From Akanthomyces muscarius (lineage: Eukaryota; Ascomycota; Sordariomycetes; Hypocreales; Cordycipitaceae), in contig NC_079242.1 in the NCBI RefSeq assembly GCF_028009165.1, forward strand, positions 558,001 to 622,000: a stretch of 64,000 bases of DNA. The letters are read 5' to 3'. This document shows positions 20,738 to 34,200 of this stretch, piece by piece. Both the position numbers and the translations under genes were made by a program. Each line of letters begins with the position of its first letter. The first letter of the stretch is position 1. The notes under the pieces were generated by a model. The model was not told where the DNA came from. It saw only the letters and a list, made by a program, of their open reading frames with translations, and ran no database searches.

Positions 20738-23700
20738 ATGGCCATCTCGGTAAGCTACCTCGAAATATGCGACGCCCTTCAGCGCAACATGGGGCCCACT
20801 GTCTATTCTTGTCCCGCTGGCTGACGCTGCGCAGTGGAAGTCGTTTGACTTCTTCGACGTCTCTCTGGTGGCGCCTCCTGAAGCCGAGGCAACCCAACTA
20901 TTCGAGGGCAACGATGTTTCGAGCGTTTGCGCCGGCTCGGACAGCCTCTTCATAGGATCCGGTGATGGCTCCGTCAGCATCCTCGGCAAGAACTGGAAGG
21001 TGGTGAACAAATTCCAGGCGCATGACGCAGGACAGGTCACGCAGATGCGCCAAGTTGAAGGAACCAGTGTACTCGTCACGGTCGCAGTAAGCCAATCGCT
21101 GTACAACGGGAACAACTGTGTGATACTAATGCTTTTTTGAAGGAAGACTTGAGCAACGAGCCGGTTCTCAAAGCTTGGGCTCTTGATAAGCTCGTCAAGA
21201 AGACGAACATGCCTACTTGCCTGAGTACGATCACCATCAGCAATGGCAGGCGACAGTTTCCAGTTTGTCCCACGTCCTGCAGCAACCTCCATGCTACCAT
21301 TACTCATGCCCCAGTATAGATATCTGCCTTTGCTGCGCTCGACGACCTCTCCCAAATTGCGGTCGGCTTCGCAAATGGAGCCGTCACCGTAATTCGCGGC
21401 GATCTGATTCACGACCTCGGAACGAAACAGCGAATAGTATATGAATCGGAAGAGCCAGTTACCGGGGTGCAACTTATGGAAGACGAAAAACTTACAACCC
21501 TCTTTGTATCAACGACGTCTAGGATACTCAAGCTGGGCTTGTCAAAGAGAGGCCAAGGACTTCCACCGAAGACCGTCGAAGATAGTGGCTGTGCAGTTGG
21601 CTGCATGACTCTGGATCCTGTCACTGGCGATATTGTGGTTGCGAGAGATGACGCCATCTACACGTACAATATGGATGGACGAGGCCCTCCAAAGGTGTAT
21701 GAATCACCAAAGAAGATGATTGCTGTGCATCAGGACTATATGGCACTGGCTTGCCCGCCGGCTTCGAGCTATGAGCCAGATTCTATACGACGCCGATTTA
21801 CGAATGGAGCAGATGGGTTATTTGACTCTTCCACGTTTGTGCTTCTCGAACCTGATTTGCGCATTATTGCCCATACAGAGACTCTTATTTCGCCAGTCAA
21901 GTTCATTTTTGAGGTCTGGGGAGATATTTTTACAGTGACAGAGCAAGGAAAGGTAAGTTACCGTTTCTAACGACTGAGAAGGACATTTTGTTAACGTTTT
22001 TTGCTAGGCCTACCGGTACCATGAGAAGCCACTCCAGCAACGACTGGATATGATTTACCAGCGGAACATGTTCCCTCTAGCTTTAGAACTCGCACGCAAT
22101 TCTGGAATGGACAACAAGGAGCAAAGTGCTATTTACCGTAAATTCGGTGACCATCTTTACCAAAAAGCCGACTACGACGGCTCAATGAACCAATACATTC
22201 GAGCAATTGACACGACAGAGCCCTCGCAAGTCATAAGAAAGGTGAGCACTCAACTAGTGCTCCACGGCCGTCACTGACCACCACAGTTTCTCGATACACA
22301 ACGAATACATAACCTGATCAAGTATCTCGAGGAGCTTCATGACCATAGAAAGGCAACGGCAGATCATACTACGTTGTTGCTGAATTGCTATGCCAAGCTC
22401 AAAGATAAAGAGAAGCTGGAGAAGTTTATAGAATCTCCTGGTGACCTCAAATTTGACCTTGACACGGCAATTTCGATGTGCAGACAGGGAGGCTACTACG
22501 AACAGGCAGCTTATTTGGCCAAAAAGCACGGTGAAACAGAACTGGTGGTCGATATTTTGATCGAGGATTCCAAGAATTACGCCGGTGCGCTCGAGTACAT
22601 TTGGCACCAGGATCCAGCCATTGTAAGTTGAGTGCCAATTCCCTTCGGTCGATATGCTCATCATTCAATCAAAGGCGTACCCTTGTTTGCGGAAGTATGC
22701 TCGAGTCCTCATTGAGCATTGCCCGCAACAAGCGACCAAACTATTTAGCGACTATTATACTGGCCGATACAGGCCGAAGCGAACGCCCATAGCAGTCGTT
22801 GAAAGCGCCGCCCACTCCTCGAACACGTTTACATCTGGCGCTGCCAGTGCCGTGCAAAACCTCTCAAACCTTTTTGCGCTGCCGTATATTAGCCCGGCCT
22901 CAGTGACGGGCACACCTGGCAGTGCCATGCCGACTGTGGAGGGCCTTCCACTCGATGAAGACGATTATCCACCTCCTAAATACACGCCACCGGAGCCACG
23001 GACTGCCTTCTCGTCATTTATCGACCATGCAGACGAATTCATCGTTTTTCTGGAAGCGTGCCTAGAAGAAAGCAATATTCGGACGTCAGACCAAACAGAC
23101 TTGTATACAACCTTGTTCGAGATGTACCTGTACAAGGCTGGCGAGAAAAAGGGCCTGCGCCGAGAGGAGTGGGAGGCAAAAGCAAAGAAGCTAATTGAAG
23201 GCGAGCATGTGCCCATGGAAAGCTCTAATGTCTTGCTACTATCGCACCTGTCGAATTTCAAGGACGGCACCGTGCTGGTCAAAGAGCAAGCCGGGCTCTT
23301 GTCAGATATATTCCGATCATATACATCGGCGCGAGACACCCAAGGAGCGATGAAAGCGCTGCGAAAGTATGGGCCCGACGAGCCACAGCTGTACCCTGCG
23401 GCTCTGGCGTACCTGACTTCTGATCCCAAGATTCTGGAAGAAGCGGGACAAGATGAACTTGCAGGCATCTTGGCCAAGATTGACAAGGACGGCTTGATGG
23501 CTCCGTTGCAAGTCATTCAAACATTAGTTGGCCAGTCTGCTGGTGGCGGCTTTGCGACAATGGGCATGGTTAAGCCATATCTGCAAGAAACAATTACTCG
23601 CGAGCGCAGGCAGATTTCGAGCAACCGCCACAGAATAAAAACGTTGCGTACTGATACCGAAAAGCGACGAGTTGAGATTGAAGAACTCAACTCGAAGCCG

Positions 23701-24012
23701 GCTATATTCCAGGCGACTCGCTGCACGGAATGTGGCCAAGGCTTGGACTTGCCGACCGTGCACTTTCTATGCAAGCATAGCTTCCACGAACGATGTCTCC
23801 GGAGTGGTACGGAGGAGGACGCTGAATGTCCCAAGTGCGCGACTAATAATGATATGATCCGCAAGATTCGACGAGGCCAACAAGAGGAAGTGGATAAACA
23901 CGAACTCTTCAAATCTGCTTTGGACCGAAGCGAGGACAAGTTTGGGACTATTGCGGAGTGGTACTCGCATGGGGTGATGGATGCGTCTCAAAACGCCGAG
24001 CATGTCCCTTAG
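20738..24012 (+). CDS. VPS11: VPS11 (PEP5), HOPS/CORVET vacuolar tethering subunit with RING-H2, 974 aa, 7 exons
   Basis: Exons: 20738-20749, 20835-21086, 21143-21262, 21320-21952, 22008-22241, 22287-22622, 22675-24012. All six introns are phase 0 and the frame closes. The spliced start MAISWKSFDFFDV is typical. An N-terminal beta-propeller (about residues 1-330) includes ISAFAALDDLSQIAVGFANG. An alpha-solenoid clathrin-repeat region follows with AYRYHEKPLQQRLD and LGLS-type helices. The C-terminal RING-H2 (about 876-920) has CTECG, then CKHSFHERC and CPKC. VPS11 is a core subunit of HOPS and CORVET, which tether vesicles to endosomes and the vacuole together with Rab GTPases and SNAREs. An in-frame upstream ATG at 20675 in good context would give a 21-residue extension. 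Confidence 0.95.
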
Positions 24013-25403
24013 CAAAGCCACTGGACGACAAGAGTGTCGCAGACATTTTTGTATTCAATTAGCGCGCCGCTGGCAATTAGGCGTATGCTTTCAGGCACGG
24101 GCACCATTGCGCGTGCTATTGCTCGTTGCGCGCTCACCAGTCCTTGCTGTGGCACATTACTACCAATGAACAATTATCAGCCTGTCCCGGTTGGGAGCAA
24201 TGGTACATTATTTTATGCAGTAATCTAATACTATAAAAGATGAACGAACTTTGTCCATACTGCGTCGTAGTAAAAACGCCACCATGTCCAAAAGCCTGGT
24301 CTGAGAAAAATGGGACGAGGCGCCAGAATTGCACTACGATTTTATAAATGCAGGTCTTCCGCACACCAAAAAAAAATCGCAAAAACACTTGCTGGGTGTC
24401 CCCCGATGTCTTCTAGTTACTAGCATCGCTCCTCGCTAGCTCCAGTACAATGGCGACTGCTAGAGCTGCTCTCGCTGCATTTTGGGTTAAATGCTTGCGG
24501 ACTCGGGAGTATTTGACAGGTATACTTCTAGATGGAGGCATTGGCATAGCCTGAACACTCGACGTGCGTATCGAGGCGCTCTGTGGGTGTAAACCCCATC
24601 ATCACCGCCGCTGCCAGCAACACGATCGCGGGCCGCGGCGCTGGCTCTGCTAGCGGCATCCAAGCTGAAAACGGGGCTAATAACTAATTCTTGCCACAGC
24701 GCTGCTGATATTCGCAAGCATTGTCACGATATACTGAATGTGTACTATTTAGAGGTACTGTATTGGTAGCGAGCGCCTGGAGCATTTCTTCAGGCAAGTC
24801 AACCCAAATTTATGTGTCTGTACAAACCTTACTAGTGCTTGTTCGATAGATCGTAATTGGTCGAAAACTTGGCCCTTTGTATCGTAGCTGCAAGGCGACG
24901 GAGACGTTAGCAGCGGGCAAGTATGTAAATCTCGCAGACCAGTAAGTTACTATCCAGGGCCCCGTCTTGGCTCTGCACATCTTTGGGGGGGGAAAGTCTG
25001 TTGACCACATAAAAGTGTGAGCACATTTAGATTATTTACTAATGGTGGGCAGCAGTGGCATTTCTTAGATGAACCAGTCCTCCGGTGGCGATGGGCCTAA
25101 AAAAGCATCGGGCGCTGGTATCCAGTTCGGCAGCCTGGCCATCACGCAGCTACATCGGCTGCGGCATCTAGAAACCCCCTGCCAAACCCCTCAGCCCCCA
25201 AACAGCCCACCCAGCCGCCCAGCATCTCTGCTTCATCACACTCCTCTTTCTAATAACGCCCCCCGAAGCTCCAGATTGCCTCCTCTCTTCGCGGCTAGCC
25301 TGCGTGTGCTCAGACAGTCAACAAGCCGTTTCACCCTTTTCCGACAAAGGGATCTGCCCATTGCTGCTTTTGAGTGTGTGACGTCGCCCTGTGCACGTGA
25401 ATA
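24013..25403. other. Intergenic region with promoter of ABC transporter 2
   Basis: No recognisable gene. An ATG-started frame of 111 codons (25069-25404) ends in TAATG, its stop overlapping the start codon of ABC transporter 2. A CACGTG hexamer at 25394-25399 is five bases before that start. Whether the frame is transcribed as part of the leader is unknown. Confidence 0.4.
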
Positions 25404-28400
25404 ATGGCAGCCCAACACTTCTATCACGGGGACATTTGGCAAGATGTCCGACTCTATCTCGCCGAAGCACCAACTTCGCACGACAAATCTATCAAGATTA
25501 CGGCTTCTCTACTAATCATATGTCTGCTTTCTCATCTTCCAACTACCCTCGGCGCTGTCGCAGCGCAAAACAACCGCCAATCCCCGACTCTGTGCCGGTT
25601 GAAGCTAGTCAGTGCTCAACCTGTCCGCGCCGAAACCAGTACACTGACTTGCTCGGCGATGTTTGTTTAGTTCTTCGTTGTCATCTTGATGTTCTTCGAA
25701 ACTCTCAACTTGTTCGCGCGCTATACTCTCCCTTCATTGAGTACCACTTTCTCACCTGCTGTTGCCGCGCTCAACTTCTTTCTCGCTTGCGCTACTTTCT
25801 CCGTGATTGACATAAGCGCCAAGCGACCATTTTCACGACTACCAGCCTGCCTCTTCTTACTCTTCGGTACCGTCTCGTCTTTTAGCCAATGCCAAAGCTA
25901 TTATCAGACCCATTTGCGGTATTTCGCCAGCGCCAGCATGCTCGCAGGCTGTTGCTGCAGGGTGATGCTACTTGTTTTGCAGATGCTGCCTGGACAGCTG
26001 GTTCCCAAACTTACGCCTAGGTGGATCTCGCCGTACATCTCCTGGTATGAGGAACTGACGACTCTGCTCCAATCCGCCTTTTTTGCAATGTTCCGAGCTT
26101 TTCCAAGCCCCGACTCTGTACAAGAGCTGGAGCTGGAACTCGATCCCCATCCTCTCTCAGAGGTCTTCTCCAAGATATGGCGCGAGACTGACGAGAGGTC
26201 CAAAAACCGTTTATTCACCGTCTGCGTGCGGACAGTTTCCTGGCTACTTTTCCTTGGAATACTCCCTCATCTTCTTACTACTGCTGTACTGCTTTCGCAG
26301 CCGCTACTGCTCAAACGAATCATTGTCTTTGTGGGAGTGGCGGCTCCAGATTCGGAGACTCGATGGACACTAGTCATGTCCGTTTTTATTATTTGCTTCG
26401 GGTCTGCTGTCTCGCGAGCATGCTATCACCATTTGAGCCATCGCATGCATGTCGCACTCCGAGGCGCACTCTTATTACAGATCTTTCAGAAAATACATCG
26501 CCTCGGCCAAAACCAAGCCAAATTATCGGCAGCACGCAGCCTCATTGGCGACGATGTCTCAGTCATATGTGCGCATTTACAGTTGGTATACCAGTTTCTC
26601 AATGACACGATATATATCGTGTTGGGTTTTATCCTCATGTGGATTCTCGCTGGACGGGCATGTCTAGTCAGTACGTCGATTATGGCCATGTCTGTAATTT
26701 TCCGCGTCTTGCTTCAGAGTAGTTTCTTGAAAGCGCAGTCCGATCTTGCAGAGTGTTCTCGCAAGCGTTTGGATGATACTCGAAGCGCACTATCACAGCT
26801 ACCTCTGATCAAGATGCTTGGTCTCAGATCTGTCGTTGTTGCGGGGCTCTATGCCCTGCGGCGGACCGAAGTACAACGCATCCAGGCTTTCTTCGACAAG
26901 CGCAGTCTTTCGCAGCTTGCTGACGTTGCAGTTGACGTTGTGACCCCGACCATTCTCAGCTTGGGATTCTATCTCACAACTGACAGAGTTGCACCAGAGA
27001 AGTTATTCCCGTCATTGGCGCTCTCTGTGCATCTTCAGATTGCGCTACACACAAGCTTACGTAAGTATGCGAATGTGAATAAATTGTTTGAAGCTTTGGA
27101 AAGGGTCGAGGGATTTCTGCTTCAAGAAGAATTTAGAGATTCTCGCACAATCGCAGATGTAGGAGGCAGCGCCGTCAGCTGTGTCGAGTTGGCCATTTCG
27201 CCAGAAGGTCGTGAAGAGCCTGTTCTTCAAAACATTCACTTTCATGTTGAAAAGGGAGCCGTTACGGTTTGTATTGGACCTGGAAGCTCTGGCAAATCAA
27301 CATTCCTACAAGCCCTGGCTGGTCAAGCCAATATCCTCGAAGGCTCTTTATTCGTCAACAAAGCTGAAGTAGCATACTGCGACCAAGATCCGTATCTGGC
27401 GAATGTCTCTATCCGAGATAATATCACTGCTGGACTCGATTTTGACTCGGAGCGATATGATTTAGTACTCAGACTGTGCCTTCTCCACCACGACATAGAG
27501 AAACTTGATGAAGGCGACGCATATGCTACAGGGGATAATGGGGTTAATCTAAGTCGCGGACAGCGCCACCGCGTTGTGAGTATTGATCACCTCTCGGACT
27601 TGAGATTTTGAATGCTAAAATTTAATATTAGGCCTTAGCACGTGCACTGTATTCGCAAGTAGAGACGGTTGTCATAGATGACTTATTTGGCTCCCTCGAC
27701 CGAAAAAGTGCTACATCCATCCTTTACCTTCTCTGCGGAAAGGATGATGGATTTCTTCGACGAGAAAAACGTACTGTGTTTTTTTCCACTTATCTGGGTA
27801 TCCTAGCCATTGCTCCGTCCAGTGGTCGTTGCTAATCTAAGGCTAGTGGACTGTTTCGACATCACTGACCAAGTGCTCATTTTTGATGGTCTTGGCAATG
27901 CGATGCTGAGGAACAACACCGAAGTGGACCCGGAATTTCGCAACATGTTGGAAGGCCTGAGCTCACCTCGTGAACTAAACCCTGAGGAGGAAGACCATAA
28001 ACAGCTTGCTGGCATACTAAGATCTCGACGGATTCGGAAATCGTTCAACGCTACCGTACCTCAGCCGATGATCCGGAGGTACGATCCACTTTCAGGCATA
28101 CCTGTGTTTGATGGAGAATTTACAAATAGATGGCCAACCAAACTTGTCATCATGAGTATGTTCTTCATAACCATCGGGGAAAACGTTACTGGTAAGGGAT
28201 CAGTCATATCAGGGCAGGCGAGACACTGAACGAGAACGTTAGAGTACCTTACTCCAATCTGGGTGGACTTTTACCCAAACGACATCAAGTTTCCCCTCGG
28301 TTTTGTTCTAGTCAGTCTTATAACTGCTGGCTTTGCTGTCCTGAACTCAAAGTTTGTCATACCGCCGCTGACCACATACAATCCGCTCACCAGCAACAGA

Positions 28401-30248
28401 ATGAAAAGTCGAATTATGATACCAAACAATGCAAAATATCTTGATGAGACTATCAGTCGAAAAATATTTAGGTGCGAATGACTTGAATACCCGTTCCACC
28501 TATTACTAATTATTGTTCCGGCGTCCAGTTCGACTCTAGCATATCTCGGGGCCGTTGATCAAGACAATCTCTTACAGCAGTATGTTTGGGCTATTTGCTG
28601 TCTCTGCCGGAATAACTCATGCTTCCAAATGCTAAACTTATCTAGAGTGAGTTCATTTGTTAACATGGCTGGAGATCTACCAGCACAGCACTCGTTCCTT
28701 TCGTACAGTAAGGCCCTAAGCAAGTGTTTCGTGTCTTGAGATTTGCGAACTAATCGGATGAAGTGATATTTCACGTCCTTTTTCGATCTTTTAGCATTAT
28801 ATCGGGGGTTAGAAGTGGCATCGCTCTGCTGCCCTTACTGGGAATATCCGCCTATTCAATAGTTCATTTCAACCGTCGTTCGAGTCGACAATTACAGCAC
28901 TTCAGCACCCAGGCCGAAAAGAAGCTTGGGCAAAGATTCCTGGAGACTGTCAATGGAGTCAAGCATACCAGAGCATTTGGTCGTTTGGATCGAGACTTGG
29001 CCTCGGCTTTTGAAGTTGTTGATACATCACAAAGATGGTACCATGCAAATCTATGCCGTCAAGGCAGTATGCTATTTATTTGCGATCTACACAACGTAAT
29101 AAGCCTTACAGCATTGGTATTTCTGGCCACTGAGAAGTCACTGAAGAGTACACGATCTGGTATTGGTCTTTCATTTTGGAGCTCACTCTGCTTCAGCCAC
29201 GCACTGGAGTGCTTGGCACTCGCATTCTCCCGTGGAGAAATGGCATTGGCAGATGCGCATGATCTGCGAGATGCAATTCAGAATATCCCGATGGAAGATC
29301 ACCAGTCTGGTATCGATGTGCCTGCTTCGTGGCCAGAGCATGGAGAAGTGATATTCGAGAATGTTACCGCAAGCTATAGGCAGGTTTATATTGCAACGCT
29401 TGCAGTTTGGAAATGCGATATTAACATAGCCACAGCACGAAACAGGCGTCAAATCCCGCCCTGCGCGGAGTTTCACTCGCTGTTGGACCAGGTGAGAAAT
29501 TAGCCATTGCTGGTAGAACTGGCAGGCAAGTACGCTGGAACCTCTGTGAGAAGATTTGTAATACTAATCCAGTTATAGTGGTAAATCGTCTCTTCTATTG
29601 GCACTCCTCGGTTTCCTGCACTACGAAGGCACAATCAAGATCGACGGCATTGACATCTCTACCATCAATCGCGATGCGCTACGCTCGAGAGTGATAACTT
29701 TAACCTATGACCCGCTACAATTGCCAACCACTGTGCGCAAAAACCTTTTGCCATTTGATTTTCAGTACTCGGCCAGCGGAGATGCAGGTCTCGAGGACGA
29801 GACCCTTTGCCGTGTTCTCTCTGACTTGGGCATATGGAAGCCCATCTCGCGGCAAGGGGGGCTTAATGCTTATTTGCCCACTGTCCAGCTCTCTCGGTCT
29901 GAAATGCAGCTTTTTGGCATAGCTCGAGCAATTATGCAACGCATGGGCAGAGGAGGGAAGCTGATACTGATGGATGAAGCAACAAGCGCACTGGATGCGG
30001 CCACCGATAAGCGTATCCAAGGCGCACTGGCGGCCGCATTTCCGGGATGTACGTTTATGATTATTACCCACCGGCAAATTACCATCAGGGATGCAGAAAA
30101 ATTCCTCGAGCTACAGGATGGAGCTGTCGCATCATTCATAGATACGCGCCAAGTGCGGGAAGAAGACGTGGACGAAGCGAGGGTCTCGTACAATCAGCTT
30201 GCCGAGTCGGCGGGCGGCGGGACACTAGAGTACAAACCGCCTGGGTAA
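25404..30248 (+). CDS. ABCC-type ABC transporter 2, 1429 aa, 11 exons, degenerate NBD2
   Basis: Exons: 25404-25607, 25671-27575, 27632-27797, 27847-28191, 28243-28351, 28400-28471, 28529-28579, 28646-28707, 28764-29379, 29436-29525, 29579-30248; the frame closes. Two introns have GC donors: 29380-29435 and 29526-29578. The second splits Walker A of NBD2. NBD1: Walker A GPGSSGKST (about residue 605), signature LSRGQ, Walker B TVVIDDLFGSLD, switch His replaced (FFSTYL). NBD2: Walker A GRTGSGKSS, Walker B LILMDEATSALD and ITHRQ are intact. Its signature is LSRSEMQLF instead of LSGGQ and the Q-loop Gln is Tyr (TLTYDPLQL). It is closest to transporter 3 next door: equal length, matching first exon of 204 nt, shared EEDHKQLA block and QLAESAGGGT tail. 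Substrate unknown; ATP use is probably unusual. Confidence 0.92.
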
Positions 30249-31247
30249 TTCTGGTTCGGGGAGTTGAAGGTATAATTACTTACGCACTGAATGCGTTCTA
30301 ATCACAATAGCTTTCGGTGGTCATATTAGTGCTGATAATTCAAAAATGGTCATGGTTCGAATACCCCAGTTCAACAAGGAATTGACTTTGAAAGGCATTT
30401 CCATGATCGATGGCATGTTGCACTGCAACTTCCACGCGTCGTTCTATTGGATTGGCAGAATATAGGCAGCGCTGCGCAGCCCACCCCCCGTGGGCCGGAT
30501 TTGTGCAGAGTGCAACTCGTGGCTTTCGCAGATGGAGGAGATTGTTTGTTAATGCATTTTGGTTGGTGCGCCCGGGCCGTCAAGAACATTCCTGGCCCGC
30601 TGGCCGCACCTCTTTAGGCGGTCATTACGCAATCGTGGGGAGGTGTATTTTATCTCTTTCTCTTGCAACTCCGCAGTGTCGAGCGCCAAAGCTTTGGAAG
30701 CAATCGAAGCTCACAAAGGCGATGCATAGCGCACTTTGCCCACCCGGATTGAAGCCTGAGCTTTTGTGCTTCCGCTTCGCCAGCGGACCGTAACCCGCCA
30801 CCTCTGTTACCGCGATTTTAGCGCCGGCGAAGACTTCTAGCTTCTACATGCTCATCGCGTTAGGGCTTGGCACCAGCACTCCCTGGCTGAGCATAAGAAC
30901 ACCCGAGTAAAATCATTCATCAATTCCATACATTTACTGCGGCGAGAGATTGCCTGACAAACCCTCGAATCCCAGCTCAGCTCTCCAGCCTCCAACTAAC
31001 TTGGTTATTGGTAAATTCCAGGCTGGGTTGGACCCGCTAACTAGTGTAGGCCCCCCGCAGATGACCATTCAGGCTCTCGACGAGCGACCTGCATCTGCCA
31101 ACTCACAACTCGCATTGCTCGGGCTACATGACTACGTTTCCCTTCGCGGAGCAGTCTTTCGGCCTCACTGTCAACTTGTCGCGTTGGTGCGATTCTGAAC
31201 CTGCACACAATCCGGGGTAGGCGCGGACCACTCTACTGTCCGATCAA
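30249..31247. other. Intergenic region between ABC transporters 2 and 3
   Basis: About 1 kb without a recognised gene. It separates the head-to-tail paralogues and should hold the promoter of transporter 3. Confidence 0.4.
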
Positions 31248-34200
31248 ATGGATACACAGCACGCCTTTGGCGACCTCGGCGCCAAGATCAGCTTCTCACT
31301 CGGCCAGGTGCTCACATCGGAGGAGAAGCTGACGAGGTTTTACATTGCCGTGCTGACGGCGGGCGTCGCGTCTACTTTACCGATCGCTTTCTTGAATGAA
31401 CCTTTGGCAGCGAGTAATCGGTCATCGGCGAGACTCTCTCGACTGAAGCTCGTTAGTACCTTTTGACGCCCAAACTCCGCAACATCGCGGCACCTGCCAG
31501 GCTCTCCAATTGCTAACCATTTCGCATCAGTATGGATATGTCCTTCTCATGGTTGTTGAGGCGACCCTGCTTGCCTCATGGTATCTTCTTCCCACATTTT
31601 ATGCCGCAAAGTCGCCCGCAGCTGCTCTGGTCAAATTTGCGGTGGCTTGCGTCACTGGCCCAGCCATTGACATGGAAGCGAAACGTCCACATTCCTGGCT
31701 CCTCTCCTCTATATTCCTCGTACTTGCAGGTTTAGGCGATATAATTGGTCTTAGATTATATCTCCACAGCTCTTCAGCTCACTTTGCCGCTGGTGTCATG
31801 TTGTCAGCTGCCTGCTGCAGAGCCTCTCTTCTCTTCATCCAACTAGCCCTACCGCGTCAGATACCGGCTATCATTGCGGAAATGACAAAGCCGTATCACG
31901 CATGGCACTGGGAAATGCTTGAATTACTGCAATCCACAATTCTGTATGGATTTCGCAAGATTTCTGATGTCGAGTCCCTCGGGACTCTAACTCCCGAACT
32001 TGACCCAGAGCGGCTTGCAAAATTATTCGACGAGCACTGGCAAGCAGCCGATAAAACATCGGAGCAATGTCTCCTTGGCGTTTGCAAAAGAGTTTTCCAG
32101 AGCGCAACCTACCCTGGTATCGTCGCGAGAGTTTTTGGATCTTTATTTGTCTACACCCAGCCGTTTCTGCTGGAGCACATCATTCTATTTTTCGAAAAGC
32201 CACTTTCTGAGTCCAGAACAAGTCTGGTTCTATCGACAGCTATTGCCTTCGCGGGTAGCTCGATTTCAATTGCGCTATATAATCGTATTAGTGATCGGAC
32301 ACACACAGCGCTGAACGGCATGCTTTCACTCATCGTATTCCAAAAACTTGACCGCCTTGGTCAAAATCAGGCACTGACGTCCGCAACGCCAAGCCTCATC
32401 GACGGAGATGTCGCCTCGATATGCGATGGATTCCAAGCGATGTATCGCGCTAACAACGACGCTCTACATATCGTTTTAGGCATAGCCGTGCTATTCAAGT
32501 TTGCTGGCTCAGGGTGCTTGGTTGTTGTCATTGGAGTCATGATATCGACTGCTATGGAGGCTCTTGTCCGCAACCGAGTAGCTTCGACATATTCAACATG
32601 GACAATGAACAACCAGGAAAAGTCCACGGAGACTTCTGAGATCCTGTCACAGCTGCAGATCATCAAAACACTTGGACTCCAATCCGTGGTGGCGGACAAG
32701 CTCCGAAAATTGCAGGCGACAGAATTCGAATTGTGGCTGAAAGCGAGGTACGCAGGCTTTCCACACAGGATAGCCCACTGTTTCGTGGATAACGGGATGC
32801 GTGCATTCCTCGTTCTCTATCTTTATCTACTCAACCACGGTGAAGTTAGCGCAAGGCTGATATTCCCGTCGTTAGCCGTTTCATTCGAAGTGAAAAAGGC
32901 TTTAGAACACTACGTCAGAGTTCATGGGAATAGGCCGGGCTATTTCGAATCCTTGAAACGGGTACAAGAGTATCTTCTGCAACCTGAAGTAGTCGAGCAC
33001 CGCATTCTCAGGCCGTCTACGCACAATGCAGTCGAATGCATTGATCTGGCCATTGCTCCGGAAGGGGTTGACGAATCTCTGCTTCAGTCTATCAATTGTT
33101 CATTTCCCAAAGGAACTGTCACACTTGCACTTGGACCAAGTTGCTGCGGCAAATCGACATTTTTGCAGGCTCTCGCGGGCAGCGCCAAGATATTACAGGG
33201 CTCTATCTGTCTTGATTCCACCACCTTGGCGTACTGTGATCAGGTACCATGGCTACAAAATGCTTCAATTAAGGAAAACATTATTATAGGCTCTCAACTT
33301 GACGAAGACCGATACGAAACAGTACTGCGCCTTTGTCTACTTAACCACGATCTCGACAAGCTTGAGCAAGGCGACGAGTATGTAGTAGGCCACAATGGAA
33401 TGAATCTCAGCGGTGGCCAACGTCACCGAATAGTAAGTATCGCCTTGCTTGGTGTCAGATGTTCACAAGATAATGGTGCTCACTAAGCATCCTTAGGCCT
33501 TGGCCCGCGGTGTATATTCGCGAATGGGCACCATTGTACTCGACGACAGCTTCGGGTCTCTTGACCTCAGAAGCGCAATTTCGATTCTCTACAATCTTTG
33601 TGGCAGCAACGGTTTCCTGCGGCAGGAGAGACGCACAGTCCTGATCTCCACGTATATGGGTAAGGATGAATGCCGGTCTAATCATACTTAAACTGATGCT
33701 TTTTTTTAGAGGAGTGTTTCGATATAGCGGATAATCTGTTGGTATTTGATGGCCACGGTCATGTCACACTCCGACGCAACTCTAGCAACGAAGCCAACCT
33801 TCGTCGGTCTTTATCCACCTTTTCCTCGCCCATTGAGCTAAATCTCGAAGAGGAGGATCACAAGCAGCTTGCTGCCATATTGAGATCCAGGCGAATTCGC
33901 GATTCCCTCGTTGCAGAATCTAGCAGATCAGAGGCCAGCAACGTTGACCAAGGTTGGAAAACCTTGGCATTTGTGTCCAGTCATGCAGCATCGCTCGCGG
34001 CTATTGCATGCGACCCTTGCTGGAACTTGGTTATAGGCGCTACGGAAAATCTTCCAGGTATGCCCGCAGCTTAACGTCAATACTCTCAAATTATTAATTC
34101 GGACTGAAGAATACTTGATGGGAGTTTGGCTCCAGCGCGGCCCAGGCCAGATTGTTTTCCCTGTTATATTTTTAGCCTTGACTGTCGCCAGCACATTTGC

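Noticed and set aside
30354..30365. B-box-like ggttcgaatacc
   Set aside because: No cloverleaf can be folded; flanks do not pair.
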